From Citrus sinensis (Eukaryota > Streptophyta > Magnoliopsida > Sapindales > Rutaceae), in NCBI RefSeq assembly GCF_022201045.2, contig NC_068563.1, positions 28,679,001 through 28,743,000 on the forward strand: a DNA stretch of 64,000 nucleotides. Direction: 5' to 3'. The notes under the pieces were generated by a model, which saw only the letters and a list, made by a program, of their open reading frames with translations, had not been told where the DNA came from and did not search any database. A program made the translations under genes and the position numbers. Shown piece by piece: positions 24,977 through 36,685 of the stretch. The first letter of the stretch is position 1. Each line of letters starts with the position of its first letter.

Positions 24977-25833
24977 TTAATGTATAGACATGTCTATTAT
25001 AAGTATTTAAGAAAATATTATCATTTGAAAATAGTGAATCAATATAACCATCAAAATAATGCAGTATAAAAGAATAAATTAATTTCACATAGGTTTGTAT
25101 GAATTAATTTGCATAAGAGATTGAGATACATTAAATCTGCCTATATATATCATATAATAATATTGGCCAATAGCAATAAATTAATAATAAAAAAACAATA
25201 ATATTTGATTGATAATTATAATGTTTGGTATAATTAACAAGATAATTAATTAAAAAAAAACAAGATACTTTTTTGATAATTATCCAAAAGTTAGACAAAA
25301 ATTATTCTCATATTAGTGGGTAGAGGTTTGAATCACTTTATATGTATTATCGGATTGATTTCTTTCAATTATTTGAAAATAAATTTGATTAATTAGTGAT
25401 CTAAATATTTAGATTGCATTGACCTATACAAAATTAATAAAATATTATGATAAATTTTTATGCAAAAAATTACTAAATTTATAAATGTATTAAAATATTT
25501 AATAATTTACAATTATATTTATTTATTTATTTATATTTCAATAATATTTGCAGTAGTAATGTCACATATTTTGAGGAAAAAAAATATAAGTTTCATTTTT
25601 TAAATATATTTTCATGTAAAGTTGAGGGAGTATTTGGTAGTTTTATAATTTAATTGATAACCTTGTTATATACTTAAAATAACGGTAGCTGTATGATATT
25701 TACCTTTAATTTTTTCACCCTAATCGATTACAATAAGAGATAACCGGTGGCCGATTATAAAATTAATTAAAAAAATAATAAAAATTGGCTGTACCAGATA
25801 CAGCGATGTATTGCAGGCCGACCCTTATGTGAC

Positions 25834-26114
25834 ATAATTTTCATGCATAACACGTGATATAGTCATAAGTCAAAACCGAAGATAATAATTTTCCATCTAA
25901 GAAACCAAAGTTGCGTATATATTGTAGTGCTGGTTAATAATCGGTTGCTTAAAATTGAGGCCACCGCCAACAGCTGCCACGCATTTTTGCAAGAGGTTGG
26001 TGACTGTTTGGTAGAAGCATCATAGGATCACCGATCACGATTCGGATACTTTTCGTAGTTCTTCAGAATATTTATTAGAAATATATAGATAAAAATCTAA
26101 AACTATCTCAAAAA
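25834..26114. other. Intergenic DNA between the large element and tRNA-His
   Basis: No gene or repeat was recognised. Confidence 0.4.
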
Positions 26115-26186
26115 GTGGCTGTAGTTTAGTGGTAAGAATTCCACGTTGTGGCCGTGGAGACCTGGGCTCGAATCCCAGCAGCCACA
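26115..26186 (+). tRNA. tRNA-His (GUG)
   Basis: A 72-base sequence that folds as a complete cloverleaf: acceptor GTGGCTG/CAGCCAC with discriminator A, anticodon stem CCACG/CGTGG around the loop TTGTGGC, and T arm with GGGCTCGAATCCC. The anticodon GTG (26148-26150) decodes histidine. There is no intron. The extra 5' G of mature tRNA-His is added after transcription. Internal box A and box B are intact, so the gene looks functional. Confidence 0.96.
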
Positions 26187-26247
26187 TATAAATTATTAAT
26201 TTTTAGCATTTTATTAGTTTTTAGATGCTAAAAATTAGTTTTACAAA

Positions 26248-26645
26248 GCTTGTTGAATTTCCATATTTTTTTTAATTATGTTATACACATATTAATTGAA
26301 TAAAGCATACTATTAAAAGCATATATTTACATTTTAATTATGATTTCACTCAAATTTATATCGTTTGAAGGATTTTCTCACTTAAAAAGTTCCTTGATCC
26401 CCTCTTAAATTTGTATGGTTTCTATAATCAAACTTTGCATGCAATAACCCAATGCACTTAAACTTAAAACAATCTGATTCTTGAATTCCTCCTCATCAAC
26501 TTTTTTGATTTTATCCACAAGTTCTTGTAAATGTTGAAGGTATGTGTTTATTATAATTTTCGCCCTATTTTCATCTGAATCAAGAATTTCATTTGGGACG
26601 CTTGTTGAATTTTCATATTTTTTTTAATTATGTTATACACATATT
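26248..26645. repeat. 46-bp direct repeats bracketing a displaced exon fragment
   Basis: The 46-base words at 26248-26293 and 26600-26645 (starting gcttgttgaattt, ending ttatgttatacacatatt) differ at one position. Between them lies sequence related to the 3' end of the FUSC gene. The right copy is joined directly to the SINE at 26646-26931, the left copy to ordinary flanking DNA. Confidence 0.9.
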
Positions 26646-29423
26646 GTTACTGATATTACATCAGATATTACAATTACAATATTTACAATCGTACTAAACA
26701 ACTGGGACCACCGCCATACATTAACTCACTGAAGTACTTGCCCAAATACTTTAAACCCTTTATAATATTCGAGTGGTGCCTACTCCAATCACATTTCGTA
26801 AGAGAGTGACTATCTCCACCCAATTAGTTGATAATTGAGGGAGAACTGAAACTAACATTCATAATGCTCTTATGGAGGTTCGAACCATTGCACTCAACAT
26901 TGTAAGTATAAAACTTCTCCCATTTGACCAAAGTCCCATTGCTGAATTTCCACATTCAATATCACGAAATACGTTAATTTTTTTCCTTTCAAGCTCCTTT
27001 TCCAAAATTGCTAGCGACTTGATCGTAGTGATGTCATCATTAAAACATTTTATTGAGGAGCAAGCCATTTCCTTCACAAGCTTAACGTCACCATCTAGCT
27101 TTTGTACATCCTCCTTCCAAGAAGCCTTATCAATTTTCTGTGACTCTTGTTCGAGGAAGCCAATCGAATAAGAACAAAAATGCAAGAGATGTACCATCTT
27201 TACTAAGGAGACCAAGAGCTTACTATAGCAGGCACTATGAAAAGGCAAAAAACCGAAGTTGGGTTCCACATCAGCTTCACCAATGAGTGTCCCTAGCTCA
27301 TTGACATGCATTTTTAGTCTCTTTTGCTTATGTAGCAAGCTGGCTTGGCTCGCTCGAAGAGTCATCGAGCTAATGCAATCATGCAATGTCCCAAGACTCT
27401 TTGAGAGTTGAGATTTAGCTAGAGTTGAAGCCCTTGTGGATTGAAACAGAAGTTCTCCAATGATTGTACAAGTTAAACCAATGAAGGTTTCAACAATTCT
27501 TGCTATAGCAAATTCTTCAGGAGGGCCCAAGCTTTTTCTTCCTAGTATCAACACAGCCCCAATGACAGCAGAAATTCCTCCACCTTGGCCATACATGCGG
27601 CCGTGCCGAAGGAAACTGGTAAAAATGAACCAAGGAAAAAGAAAAAGGAACCTTATGGGCAATAATTTTTCAAAGAGAAAGCAACCAAGCACTCCATAGA
27701 CGGTTCCTAACACTGTGCCTTGTGCTTTAACATTAGCAACTTTTGAAAGTTGCCTCTCTTGCCGTGGCAAAACTGATGGCGACGGAGAGTCCTGACCAAA
27801 TTCCGTTGGGCTTGCTAAAAAGCAACCCAAATAGCACAGCTAGGCCCAATGAGAATGAGCATTTGAATGCTGGCATTAACCTCTTGCTTTTAACTTTACA
27901 GACCCAGCTGGTCCAAGCTTCTTTGAAAGAGAGCACGTGTTCTTCGCATGACTTGTTCGATCCATCTGTTTTGGGCATGGGACAATTGAGGAGTTTCATG
28001 CAAAATAAGAAGAAAAAGAAAGGTAAATTTTGGCTGATTGTGGGGATGGTTCGAAAATTCTTCAAGGAACATTCTTCGTTGGACTCAGGAACACTCATTG
28101 AATTACAAAGAATTTGATAGGATTTAACTTTTTTAATGGTGAGGCAAGTGAGCTCTTCTAGTACTCTGGGCAAACCATCAAATGTTTGCATAGGAAATGA
28201 AGTCGCACTGGTTACTCTGCCATTTCCATCCCTCTTAATGGTATCTCTAGATATTGAAATTTCTTCACCGGCTTCACGTAATTTGATCTCAAGAATTTGA
28301 ATGGAATTTCCCATTTCATGCTTTCCTGTCAAGATCAATTATTGAGTTAGCTCCCTGCCTCCCTCCTCTAAAAGCTCACATAATGATATTTATTTCAAAA
28401 TCACTCTCAAGTGCACATATCCAAAATTTTATGAAATACGTACGGATATTAAGACAAAACAAAAAAACCAAATCCAATAAATTATCGATTTTACAGCTGC
28501 CTATTAGTATACATTAGAAAATTTGCTTTTTTTTTTTTTTATAAAATTCCAAAATCCACGCCCGATGAGAAGCACTATTAAATTTTAATCTTATGTAATT
28601 GAAAACTGCTTACTTGGTAGCGTTTGATGTTTTGGATATGTTTAGTCCCTGATTTAGTCAACGACTTAGCTAGAGAAATGGATGCAAGTGCTGTTGATTT
28701 GTCTTCAGCACATAATGCCTTCACATATAGCCTCGGCCTCTCCGAAGCATTATCAGCAAGTTGCTTGTAGTTCCATTTCACCTGCAATATAAAAATTTTT
28801 AATAATCCAATAAGAATTATACTTCTTAAATGCTTTGGACAGCTCTAATGAGGAGAGGATCATGCCACGTGATTAATTACCTCATAACAAGCAAGCCTCG
28901 GATAGGGCAGAAACAAGGCAAGAACACAAGCCAAGACTCCAATGGCCGTGCTAGCAGCAACACGCACAGGAAGCATAACAGCGCCGCTATGCTCGCCATT
29001 AACAAAACCCATAACGTACGTTAAAACAATCTGCCCCAACGCTATACGCTTTGCCACCAAGTGAGTTCCCTCGGGCAATGCCACAAAGAATGCAGCAATA
29101 GCCACAGCAAGAGCCGTGGTGCCAGTCGTGAGCCGGGCCGGTCCTATCAACCACATGGTCAAAAGAGCCGGTCCAATGCTCTGAACAGTCGCGTATAGCG
29201 CCAGCCAGCAGCCATGCAACGTGTCACCGAGCGTTGCATCTGTTACAATGAGAATTACAGTCACGTAGGAAAATGCTGGGAACGTTACTTGGCCCCGGAG
29301 AGAGGACGGTCCGTAAAAGGTGATCGAGCCAACTATGGTGCATGCCGTCCGGTATGCGGAGGCAAGGCACGTGAGCCACATGGCTCGGGCTTGATTGGTT
29401 TTGTCTTCGTTTATGGCTGCCAT
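26330..29423 (-). pseudogene. Broken FUSC-family membrane protein gene (tandem paralogue)
   Basis: Related throughout to the intact gene at 33556-36685. Exon 1 is 28881-29423 (MAAINEDKTNQARAMWLTCL...), exon 2 is 28614-28781, exactly as long as its partner (168 bases), and exon 3 starts at 28325 with ESMKWE. Exon 3 has at least two frameshifts relative to the intact copy: two extra bases near 28228, giving a stop in the original frame, and one extra T near 27740 (gcaactttTgaa against gcaactttgaa). A SINE at 26646-26931 then interrupts it, separating the last roughly 85 codons (about 26330-26599). Exons 1 and 2 and their splice sites remain intact, so transcription is possible, but a full-length product is not. 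High similarity suggests the duplication is moderately recent. Confidence 0.9.
26646..26931 (-). mobile_element. tRNA-derived SINE inserted in the FUSC pseudogene
   Basis: Read on the minus strand: a perfect box A (TGGTCAAATGG, 26920-26930), a box B (GGTTCGAACCT, 26876-26886) about 34 bases further on, then an AT-rich body ending GTAATATCTGATGTAATATC. The body shares CTCTTACGAAATGTGA.TGGA and the terminal TGTAAATAT..TGTAATATCTG with the SINE at 3183-3640. The FUSC exon homology stops on one side at about 26600 and resumes at about 26932, so the SINE lies within the former exon 3. Confidence 0.75.
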
Positions 29424-30630
29424 TAATTATAAAATGTTGAATAAAGGACTAGCTGTATATTGCCAGTGAGCTGGTAGAATTAGAGACTAAGAAATAAAGA
29501 TCTAAATAATTGTGACATGTCATATGTACTGTGATTCTTTGCTGTGACTTGAGGGTTTTTATAAAGGGATGGATTGAGAAATTCGAAGAGGAATCTGTAA
29601 AACGCACATGGAACAAGCAGATTTTGGGGTCGCTTTCAAATTTCAAGTGTACTTTTCATGTGCTATTTTTATTTTTTAACAATTTTTAGCTTGATTTAGG
29701 TTATATATATTGTGGAGCTTACTACGTTATTATATTATATCTTAGTTCAAAAAGGAGCCAACTTATCAAAATTAAATTACTCCAATTTGTATTTTCAATT
29801 TTTTGATTTGGTCTAAGCTAGTTTTGAAAAACTTTTGCGTCCATGGATTTGCAGCTCTTCATTCACGATATCTTTGGGCTCAAAATAGTAAATACCCTAG
29901 CTTTTCAATGAGCAAAGAATCCAATATATATATGTATTCTCTTGAATTAAAATTCACGAGAATCCATATATTATTACATTTCTAATTAGTCATTAAATAA
30001 TATTTACTTCTATGTTGATTAATATGTCTGCTAGATATGTTTTTAGGCACAAGAGGATCTATCTTATACCGTTTTACAGTCTTCAGAAAAGACGATCTTA
30101 ATATTTACACGTGATCTTGAATCTAAAATTTGTGTTATAATAATTCTACTATTAAGGAAACAAAACATGTGTTTGTTGACCTTACTGAAACGGATTGTTT
30201 TCTTGTTTTCTACCATTATTAACAATTTTCCTCTTCCGTATTTGATCTAACTAAACGTGGGCTAATTAAAGTTGGTGCATGTCTAGCTTCAAATCTGCAT
30301 GATATTTGGGGAAAATTTTGAAATTTTTTTGTTTGAAAAATTAAAATTAAGTGAAGAAGGCTTAATTATGATCATATACCGTCGGTTTACTTATCTCTAA
30401 TGTGATATAGACAATTTGCCAATGCTAATGAAGAAAAATCAAAGAAAATATTCTCATAACCACTAGGTAAACTCGAAACCGCCACCTTCAAAGAAATTAA
30501 ATAAATATTTTATTAATCGTTTTGACTTATTTGTTTGGTGGTTATTTTTATTTTTATTAATCTCATGTCATTCTTGATTAAAAAAAATTATTACTTCATT
30601 GATGTTAATTGTCTTTGTTCCTTCTCTCGT

Positions 30631-30634
<4 letters not shown>
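29424..30634. other. Intergenic DNA upstream of the FUSC pseudogene
   Basis: AT-rich, with no gene or recognised element. Confidence 0.4.

Positions 30635-30688
<54 letters not shown>
30635..30688. repeat. (AT)27 microsatellite
   Basis: Fifty-four bases of uninterrupted AT dinucleotides, likely to vary in length between individuals. Confidence 0.97.
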
Positions 30689-30690
<2 letters not shown>

Positions 30691-31390
30691 TTTTATATCG
30701 AATTCTAATTGTTAAAAATGAAAAATTGTTACAAGGCGATGATATAAAAATCCTCTTCATTAACTCTAGTACTTATCAAGATGATTTGCTTGCTAACAAG
30801 AAGATCCTTTTCAATTTTAATACAAGATATATTATTCAATTAACTTGACTAACACGTGATATAAATTGTTTGCTACCGTCAAACAAGTTTAACAAACTAT
30901 GGAGCCATGGGCAGACACAATTAAGGAGACCCTCATAGGCTATTAATTTTTTTTTTTAAATGTACTCCAAATTTCTAAAAGAATTAAATAAAAAAAGTTT
31001 GAACACATTTTTCATGTAACAAAAGACTTATGTTTTAATGGTAAGAGTGTTATTGGATGATTTTAAAGTCCTGATTCAAATCTCAATAGCCACGCTATGT
31101 TTTAAAAAATATTTTGTGAAAACTACTTAGAAAAATGATACTTTCATGTATTTAAAATAAATAGATTATTACTATTATTATTTAAAATTTAAAATAAAGT
31201 AGTGAAATTTGAGTTTATAAGAGTTAAAATGTATTCGTGTGAACATTTAAAAAAAAACTTAAATTAAATTAAATTTTTTTTAACTAAATCCCTTCTAATT
31301 TAAGTGCCCGGGTCCGCCAACGCATGGAGCTGATCAAATTTTGTACACCAAATGCAATAATTGATGTTCGAGCCGATTCTGACTCAATTA
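30689..31390. other. Intergenic DNA, possible SINE head
   Basis: At about 31027-31095, 'atggtaagagtg' and, about 40 bases later, 'gattcaaatctc' resemble weak pol III boxes A and B, so a degenerate tRNA-derived SINE head may lie here. No other feature is seen. Confidence 0.3.
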
Positions 31391-32373
31391 TAGGGGTAGG
31401 CAAAATATCTGATCCAATCCGAACCGATTCGAAAAATATCAGGTTCGGATCAGATCGAGTTGTTGATATAACTCGATCAGATGTATTCTTGCTAACTTGA
31501 TCGGATCATGATCGGATCAGATGAAACCCGATCCGATCCAAAAAACTGATCGGGTTGCCAAAGAAAAAAAAAGAAATTAAAGGTAAAAAAACAAAACCTA
31601 AACCCAAAGACTAAAGAGTACATGCACACGAAGAACACTCAAAGCTAAAGACAAAATCACATTTTAGCCAAAGCCAAGAGCATTCATCATTTGCATCAAA
31701 ACGGGAAAAAAAAAATCATCTTCGGTTCACTCTAACAGCCATAACCACATCTTTCCTCCCTTCCTCAACTTCTCAATCTCATCTTAAGAACACTCTTCAC
31801 GATTTCATGCACACAACCACGCACACATATCGAAAAAGCAAGGGGTAGCTGGATCGATTTTACCCGCAGTCACTGCCGACGCTAATTGCTCCGCGAGGAC
31901 CGCAAATGGATCTGCTGCTACCAGATCTGTTGCTATCAGATCTGCTGCTACCAAATCTGCTGCTCCACGCTGCCAATCCTCCACCATCACCTGATCCAAT
32001 CCAAGATCTATTCAACCCGGTAATTGCAAGGCTGCAACCCGAGTTTCCCTTTCCTCTTTTGAAGCTCTGTTGGTATAATAGTACTATACCAGATTATTCG
32101 CCATTTAACAGTAATAAATTATATATTACATGTGAAATTGTTAATTTGTAACTATATATTGTTAAATGTTAATAATTTTTTTTTTTATAAATCCGAACCG
32201 AATTTAACTTGATTTATTGACACGATCCGATCCGATCCGATCTAAATATACATCGGATCAGATCGGGTTATAAGTTCGGGTTGTATTTGGATGAATTTGT
32301 GTTCAACCCGATCAATCTGAAATCCGATCTGGTTGATCTGAATCTGACCCAAACCTGTATTTGCCCACCCCTA
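31391..32373. mobile_element. hAT-type non-autonomous element, 983 bp
   Basis: The left end TAGGGGTAGGCAAAATAT and the inverted right end TAGGGGTGGGCAAATACA are followed on both sides by repeated 'gatcggatcagat' words. Flanks 'ctcaatta' (31383-31390) and 'atcgatta' (32374-32381) agree at 6 of 8, a decayed 8-bp hAT target duplication. The GC-richer centre (about 31850-32040) holds about three and a half short repeats of 'gatctgctgctacca' which on the minus strand read as AADLVA-like hexapeptides. This may be a captured host fragment, but it was not recognised. Confidence 0.75.
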
Positions 32374-32465
32374 ATCGATTACTCAATTTTAATTTCTTCT
32401 CCAAGTGATCTGCCAAATCAATGTGTAATCCAACTTGATAAAATTTTGAATATAAGATTCATCAA

Positions 32466-32547
32466 GTGGGCGTGCCGGAGTGGTTATCGGGCATGACTAG
32501 AAATCATGTGGGCTTTGCCCGCGCAGGTTCGAATCCTGCCGCTCACG
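32466..32547 (+). tRNA. tRNA-Ser (AGA)
   Basis: An 82-base class II tRNA: acceptor GTGGGCG/CGCTCAC with one G-T pair and discriminator G, anticodon stem CATGA/TCATG around CTAGAAA with anticodon AGA (32499-32501), long variable arm TGGGCTTTGCCCG, and T loop GGTTCGAATCC. This is the standard plant tRNA-Ser(AGA) form, with no intron. It lies 92 bases beyond the hAT element. Confidence 0.96.
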
Positions 32548-33555
32548 ATTCTTCCATTTTTTTTTGAATTGTATGAATAATAATCTGTTTTCAAAAATAA
32601 ATAAAGAAGACATTATTATCGAAACCCCATGTCTAGCTAGCTAGTAATAATGAATTGCTCAATGTGTGTGTATGCATATATACACTCACACGCTACAAGT
32701 AATATGCTAATAGCATTTTAGGATTAATAATGAGGAACTTTAACACTAGATATTTTAATTATGGTTGTGTTTGTTTTTTAGGTCTGCAATTTGAGTAGAT
32801 TTAAGATATAGTTATAGTTTGGGTAGGTTTCGGAAAAAAAATGTCTAATAACAATGTTTTTTTTTTCAACATTTGAATAGAAAAAATATTAAAAACTAAT
32901 AGTTTGAGATAAATATCATTTTAAGTAGGCAAATATTTGTTGTCCTTGACAATTTAGAAATTTAACAAGTTAATAGTTTGATAGCATTAAAAAAATAACA
33001 CTATTATTGTGTCTTAATTTAATTTTGTAATAAAATATGTCATAATTGTAATTATGACATCAACTTACATCGTAAAGTCAACACTATTGTTTTAATTTTA
33101 ATGCGTCACAGTGAATATGATCTGATTTGTTTTAATTAATGTTACTATGTGAATAAAAATTTAAAGCAATTGAAAAAATTAACTTCAAGTTTAATGCAAA
33201 AATATTAAGTTTATATAATATAGGAAATATATGTATTGTTAAGCATATTTTTGAGATTTGAAATTAAAAATGTTCACTTAAATTTCAACCTTCAAACAAA
33301 AATAAATTTTGTTTACTTTTTATATTTAGGTAAAATTGTCTAATAAGTGATAAATTAAGAAAATAAACAATTCAAAATAAATAAATATCAGGAAAAAAAA
33401 AGTTAAATTCAAATTTCGTACTAAAAAACAAACATCACTGAGTATCATTTCTCTAGTTACATCGATCGCCATGATATAATTAGAATTACGATACTTAATT
33501 CATTTATAAAATTTTATATCAACTTAATTACTGTATATCTTCATACAACTTTAAT
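32548..33555. other. Intergenic DNA downstream of the FUSC gene
   Basis: Very AT-rich. No gene or element was recognised. It must contain the FUSC 3' untranslated region. Confidence 0.4.
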
Positions 33556-36500
33556 CTAGTTGTACAAAGCGTTTATTTTACATGAGATTTCGAGCAAATT
33601 TACGTTGCTTGAAGGATTCTCCCACTGAACCAGTTCCTTGATTCCCTCTTCAATCAGTTTAGTTTCTCTTATCAGGCCTTGTATGCAATACCCTAGGGCA
33701 CTTAAACTTAAAACAACTTGGCTCCTGAGCTCCTTCTCACCTTCAGTAGCCTTGATTTTGTCAACAAGTTCTTTTGCATGTTGTAGATATGAACATATAA
33801 GTTTTCCCATCGCAGCTTCATCTAAATCAGAAATCCCATTAGGATTTTTTGATTTTCCCAATTCAAGATCATAAGATATGTTGTTCTTTTCAAGCTCCTT
33901 TTCAATTGTCGCTAGTGATTTTATCGTTGTCACATCTTCAAAGCATTTGATAGAGGGGCCTACTTTTTCCTTGAGAAGTTCAAGGTCACTGTCCAGCTCA
34001 TGAACTTCATTTTTCCAAGAAGTAGCAATTCTTTGTGAATCTTGCTCAAGGAAGCCCACTGAGTGAGCAGCAAAAAGCAACAAATCCACCATCTTTGTCA
34101 AAGTCCCCAAGAGCTTACTATAGCAAGCAATATGAAAAGGAAAGAACCAAAAGTTGGGTTCCACCTCTGCTTCACCAATGAATTTCGCTAGCTCAGTGAC
34201 TTGCATTTTCAGTCTCTTTTGGTTCTCAAGCAAGCTGGCTTGGCTTGATTGGAGACTCATTGAGCCAATGCAATCGTGCAACGTGGCGAGGCTTTTCGAG
34301 AGTTGAACTTTAGCCAGAGTTGAGGCTCTGGTGGGTTGAAACAGAAGGTCTATCATGATCGAACAAGATAATCCAATGAAGGTTTCAACAATTCTTGCAA
34401 TGGCAAATTCACTTGGGGGGCCAAAATTTTTTCTCCCCAGTATCAATACTGCTCCAATGACAGCAGAAATTCCTCCAGCTTGGCCATACATGCGGCTACG
34501 CCTTAAGAAAGCGGTGAAAATGAACCAAGGAATAAGAGACAGGAACCTTATGGGCAAGAATCTTTCAAAGAGAAAGCAACCAAGTACTCCATACACGGTA
34601 CCTAAAACTGTCCCTTGTGCTTTAATATTAGCAACTTTGAATGTTGCCTCCCTTGCCGCTGCAAAACTTATGGCTACGGGGAGTCCTGACCAAATCCCAT
34701 TGGGCTTACTATAAAGCAACCCAAATAGCACAGCTAGGCCCAGTGAAAGTGAGCATTTAAATGCCGGCACGAGCCTCTTGCTTTTAACCTTCATGGACCA
34801 ATTGCTCCAAACCTCTTTGAAAGAGAATCCATTGCTTGATCCTTCATATTCCTTAACAGTATCATCTTTTAGACAATTTGTACTTTGGTTCGGTGATGAT
34901 TTCCATTGAAGGAGCTTCATGCAAAACAAGAAGAAATAAGAGGATAACTCTTGGGTGGTTGTTGGGATATTTTGAAGTGTTTGAAGGAACTTCATTATAT
35001 CTTCAGCATTTGATTCCGGAACAGTCAATGAATCACAGCTTTGAGCTTGTTTTATGGTCAGAGAAATATGCTCATCTAGTTTCTTTACACATTCTTTTAG
35101 CTCTCCATCAAGAATCTGTACAGGAAATGAAGTGACACTTGTTACAGCCATTTGCATCCCTTTTAAAGGTATCTCTAGATCTTGCAATTTCTCTCCTGGC
35201 TTCATGTAATAGGATCTCAAGAATTTCAATGGAAGCCTCTCCCACTTCATGCTTTCCTGTTCACATGCAGCCAAAGACAATTAATAAATTTATTTTTAGC
35301 CTAATCAACATCATGGGAAAATCTTATACAGCGCAAAAATTGCATGCTTACTTGGTAGCGCTTGATGTTCTGGATAAATTTGGTTCCTCCAATGGTCAAT
35401 AACTTGGCTTGAGAAATGGATGCAAGCGCTGATGTGTTGTCTTCTGCACAGAACGCCTTCACATAGAGCTTCAGCCTCTCGGAAGAATTTTCAGAAAGTA
35501 GCTTACAGTTCTTTTTCACCTGCAATATATGTAAAAATTATTATTTAATCGGTTACTAGCATTGCTATATTGGGTTTAATTACATCACTAACATAAAGAG
35601 TAATGGCCCCATATTTAATTGGATTGGCTGTACGGATTTCCAATTTCTTGGATTACTATTGTACCCATCACAAAAGATAATGGGCTCAGTACTAATCTCT
35701 ATACTTTAAAGAATCACGATTTTGAGGTTTTTTCTCTTAAAAATAAGAAGAAAAATATAATTATATGATTGATGGTTAATTGATATAAATGAGAAAAAAA
35801 TAAAATAAAATAGGCATATGCAACCAACTAAAGAAAAATGTATATTTTTGTTTTCATGAACTCTATTGGCCCTCTATTCAATTTTTAAATGCACATCCGA
35901 GATAATTAAAAGCTTAAGAGAGCACAAACTAAATCAAGATGATTCCAACTGTTATTGAAGAGATGGTGCAAAAACAATGTATATGTACATGTGTGTGTGT
36001 ATCATATTTCTGCCACACATTTTAGGACACGTAATTGTTTCATTTATCATACCCATATAAATGCACCAAATGGAATTAGCCAGATAATTCTTCTTGATAA
36101 TGACTAGATATCATAGCATGTTTGAATGTAATTAAGTACCTGGCGACAAGCAAGCCTTGGATAGGGCAACAACAAGGCAAGAACACAAGCAAAGACTCCA
36201 ACCGCAGTGCTTGCAGCCACATGCAGAGGATGCATAACAGCTTCAGTGCGTTCGCCATTAACAAAACCTATAACATATGTTATGACAATCTGTCCCAATG
36301 CTATACGCTTTGCTTTCATGTGAGTTCCCTCAGGCAGCGCCACCACGTAAGCAGCAAGGGCCACTGCAAGAGCGGTGGTGGTACTAGTGAACCGGGCCGG
36401 ACCGATCAGCTTCAGGCTCAAAATGGCCGGCCCCACGGTTTGGACAGTGGCGTAGAGCGCCATCCAGCAGCCATGCAACGTGTCTCCTAACGTTGCGTCT

Positions 36501-36685
36501 GTGACGATGAGGATTACTGTCACGTAGGAGAATGCTGGGAACGCTACTTGTTGCAGCAGAGAAGCAGGTCCGTAAAGGGTGATCAAGCCGACTATCGTGC
36601 ATGCGAGGGCAGTCCGGTACCCGGAGGCGAGGCACGAGAGCCATATGGCTCTTGCTCGATTGGAATATTTATTATTGGATGGCAT
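33556..36685 (-). CDS. FUSC-family (aromatic acid exporter/fusaric acid resistance-like) membrane protein
   Basis: Three exons on the minus strand, 36140-36685, 35352-35519 and 33556-35256, join in phase to 804 residues. The start is the ATG at 36685 (MPSNNKYSNRARAIW). An upstream in-frame TTG is not a plausible plant start. The protein has two hydrophobic blocks. The N-terminal one (about 15-180) includes ACTIVGLITLYGPASLL, VAFPAFSYVTVILIVTDATL and ALGQIVITYVIGF. The second (about 385-530) includes SLGLAVLFGLLYSKPNGIWS, LGTVYGVLGCFLFERFLPIR and GGISAVIGAVLILGR. Cytosolic stretches lie between and after them. This two-block layout is that of FUSC/AaeB-like proteins, which in bacteria export aromatic acids. 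The plant substrate is not known to me. A damaged tandem copy lies 7.3 kb downstream in the same orientation. Confidence 0.88.

Larger units (their letters stand above)
13830..25824. mobile_element. Composite MULE-like transposon of about 12 kb
   Basis: The left end (13830-13866: gagtcaacct...gctgtatct..tacagc) and the inverted right end (25788-25824: gggtcggcct...gctgtatct..tacagc) match at 28 of 37 positions, most differences being transitions. Flanks are 'ttatgtgag' (13821-13829) and 'ttatgtgac' (25825-25833), an 8/9 match as expected of the 9-bp duplication made by Mutator-like transposases. No transposase frame was found, so the element is non-autonomous. It contains a 159-bp array, older large duplications, a 51-bp array, a promoter-like region and nested transposons, all annotated separately. 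The claim that one transposition moved the whole block is inference from the paired ends. Chance pairing is unlikely given repeat plus duplication, but the superfamily is less certain. Confidence 0.65.

Noticed and set aside
26644-26857. Solo LTR (TG...CA) in the FUSC pseudogene
   Set aside because: The segment has pol III boxes A and B on the minus strand and shares its body with the SINE at 3183-3640, so a SINE explains it better.
27733-28338. 201-codon open frame taken as a separate gene upstream of a second 323-codon frame
   Set aside because: Both are parts of one exon of the FUSC pseudogene split by frameshifts. The first few dozen codons of the 201-codon frame are even out of the original frame.
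30609-30848. Open frame with an IYIYIY run
   Set aside because: Produced by the (AT)n microsatellite.
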